Assembly (NCBI GenBank): GCA_009923685.1
Contig: RFTA01000006.1
Location: forward strand, 1 to 14,922
DNA length: 14,922 bases
Direction: 5' to 3'
DNA from: Actinomycetota bacterium
GTDB lineage: Bacteria; Actinomycetota; Acidimicrobiia; Acidimicrobiales; Ilumatobacteraceae
A program made the position numbers and the translations under genes. Positions 14,134-14,922 of the stretch are shown one piece after another; position 1 is the first letter of the stretch, and each line of letters opens with the position of its first letter. Below the pieces are notes generated by a model. It did not search any database. It worked only from the letters and a program-made list of their open reading frames with translations, and was not told the DNA's origin.

Positions 14134-14873
14134 GATTTGGCGCCAACCAAAGAAGCGTTCGGCTTGGTCGCGTATACGACATAACTTTTGCCAATCATCG
14201 GACTCAAGGCTTTGTCGAGTGCGCGAGTGATCATCGGCGCCGAGATGATGTCCCATTCGAGAAACTTTTTGTATATAGCTACTGCCTTATGGTCTTCACG
14301 TTGAGGACCAACTAGACAACGCAACCACCAATACGGCGAATGCAAACCGTGAGCCTTGTGAGTTGCGCCGACGGTGAGCCCAGCTTGCGAGATTTTTGCT
14401 CGCAATTCACTGCCACGATAAATGCGCACATGTCCACCTTCGACGAACGGTGCATGATATTCGTCGGAAAGAGCCCAATTTATTTTTTCAGGAAACCAAG
14501 ACGGCACTGTCGCAGCAAGAGTGCCGCCGGGTCGAAGCACGCGGACAAATTCGTCGATCGCCGCCGTGTCGTCGTAAATGTGTTCGAGAACCTCTGAGGT
14601 GATGATGCAGTCGAATGTCGAGTCGTTGAAAGGCAAGCGAGTTGCGTCGCCACGCACAACACCGGTGAATGTCTCAGCTTTAAGTTCGCCCGCTTCGTAC
14701 ATTGCGGCAAATGTCGCACGAGTGCTGGTGACTTCTTGTGCGGCGTAATCGAGAGCGACAACTTGTGCGCCGCGCCGTGCGGCTTCAAATGCGTGTCGAC
14801 CGAAGCCAGTGCCCGCATCGAGAAACAGGTCGCCAGGTTTAAGATTCAGGCGGTCAAATTTGATCGTCAGCAT
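14130..14873 (-). CDS. Class I SAM-dependent methyltransferase (Methyltransf_11 type)
   Basis: The 247-residue protein has SAM-binding motif I LFLDAGTGFGRHAFEAARRGAQ (residues 16-37), motif II VVALDYAA, RGDATRLPFNDSTFDCIITSEVLEH (73-97) and LRPGGTLAATVPSW, then a C-terminal Trp/Tyr-rich substrate region (SPYWWLRCLVG). This is typical of methyltransferases acting on sugars, lipids or glycolipids. It starts with ATG 14873, sharing one base with the TAA of the gene before it (TAATG), and ends overlapping the GTG of the toroid gene by 4 bases. The three genes are therefore a translationally coupled unit. In actinobacteria this pair commonly stands beside a GT4 glycosyltransferase, which suggests modification of a glycolipid or wall glycan. 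Confidence 0.9.
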   Translation of the reverse strand: MLTIKFDRLNLKPGDLFLDAGTGFGRHAFEAARRGAQVVALDYAAQEVTSTRATFAAMYEAGELKAETFTGVVRGDATRLPFNDSTFDCIITSEVLEHIYDDTAAIDEFVRVLRPGGTLAATVPSWFPEKINWALSDEYHAPFVEGGHVRIYRGSELRAKISQAGLTVGATHKAHGLHSPYWWLRCLVGPQREDHKAVAIYKKFLEWDIISAPMITRALDKALSPMIGKSYVVYATKPNASLVGAKS

Positions 14874-14922
14874 TATTTGGCGTCGCGCTTGGCGAGTTTG
14901 GCGATGTTGTGTGGCATTGAAA
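14873..14922 (-). CDS. C-terminal tail of an upstream gene (5' part beyond window)
   Basis: The last 15 codons of a leftward gene are visible, ending in a basic tail KLAKRDAK and TAA at 14875-14873. The frame is supported by the TAATG junction with the methyltransferase. From the typical order in actinobacteria I would expect a family 4 glycosyltransferase, but the visible residues cannot show this. Confidence 0.6.
   Translation of the reverse strand, partial: SMPHNIAKLAKRDAK

Noticed and set aside
14134..14256. N-terminal extension of the toroid gene to ATG 14256
   Set aside because: It would overlap the methyltransferase coding region by 127 bases; GTG 14133 gives a standard 4-base GTGA overlap.
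1..14922. tRNA, rRNA, CRISPR array, riboswitch, IS or phage genes
   Set aside because: I saw no tandem spaced repeats, tRNA-like cloverleaf, transposase or integrase motifs or long terminal repeats; nearly every base is in a recognisable coding frame.

Overview
The window reads as a gene-dense chromosomal segment of an actinobacterium with moderate GC, most plausibly Acidimicrobiia (Ilumatobacteraceae-like). That placement is an inference. It rests on the SenX3/RegX3-type phosphate system, the actinobacterial DUF2342/zincin_2 family protein, the actinobacterial glycosyltransferase-methyltransferase-toroid cassette, frequent GTG starts, and first genes that begin with a -10 box directly upstream of the start codon and no Shine-Dalgarno (leaderless style). 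No rRNA, tRNA, IS element, phage gene or CRISPR array was seen. No gene-free stretch exceeds about 120 bases.

Region 1 (1-5775) handles phosphate and polyphosphate. A leftward exopolyphosphatase gene (ppx, cut by the window edge) is divergent from a rightward run: a 75-aa unknown protein, polyphosphate kinase ppk1, phoU, a SenX3/PhoR-like histidine kinase and a RegX3/PhoB-like regulator. A PHO-box-like array with an 11-base period lies in front of phoU, so the regulator probably controls its own operon. Polymer breakdown, polymer synthesis and phosphate sensing are therefore side by side.

Region 2 (5772-8110) has an MFS transporter directly behind regX3. Its evident first membrane helix lies upstream of every in-frame ATG/GTG/TTG, so its start must be non-canonical or something is broken. 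Convergent to it is a zincin_2 family protein whose three expected zinc-binding positions all appear replaced, which makes it a probable pseudo-protease.

Region 3 (8200-10778) holds moaE, a 73-aa single-pass membrane protein and mreB in a tight rightward run, then a convergent acyl-CoA thioesterase II gene. This MreB has Gln where the presumed catalytic Glu normally lies.

Region 4 (10845-14922) looks like surface glycan or glycolipid biosynthesis. A LIC12162-family transferase and a methyltransferase (rightward, overlapping by 4 bases) meet a leftward set: an unidentified gene tail, a class I methyltransferase and an alpha/alpha-toroid 'prenyltransferase-like' protein, joined by 1-base and 4-base overlaps.

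Packing is extreme. Two convergent pairs have interlocked stop codons and a third pair is 3 bases apart, so no intergenic terminator is possible at those points.
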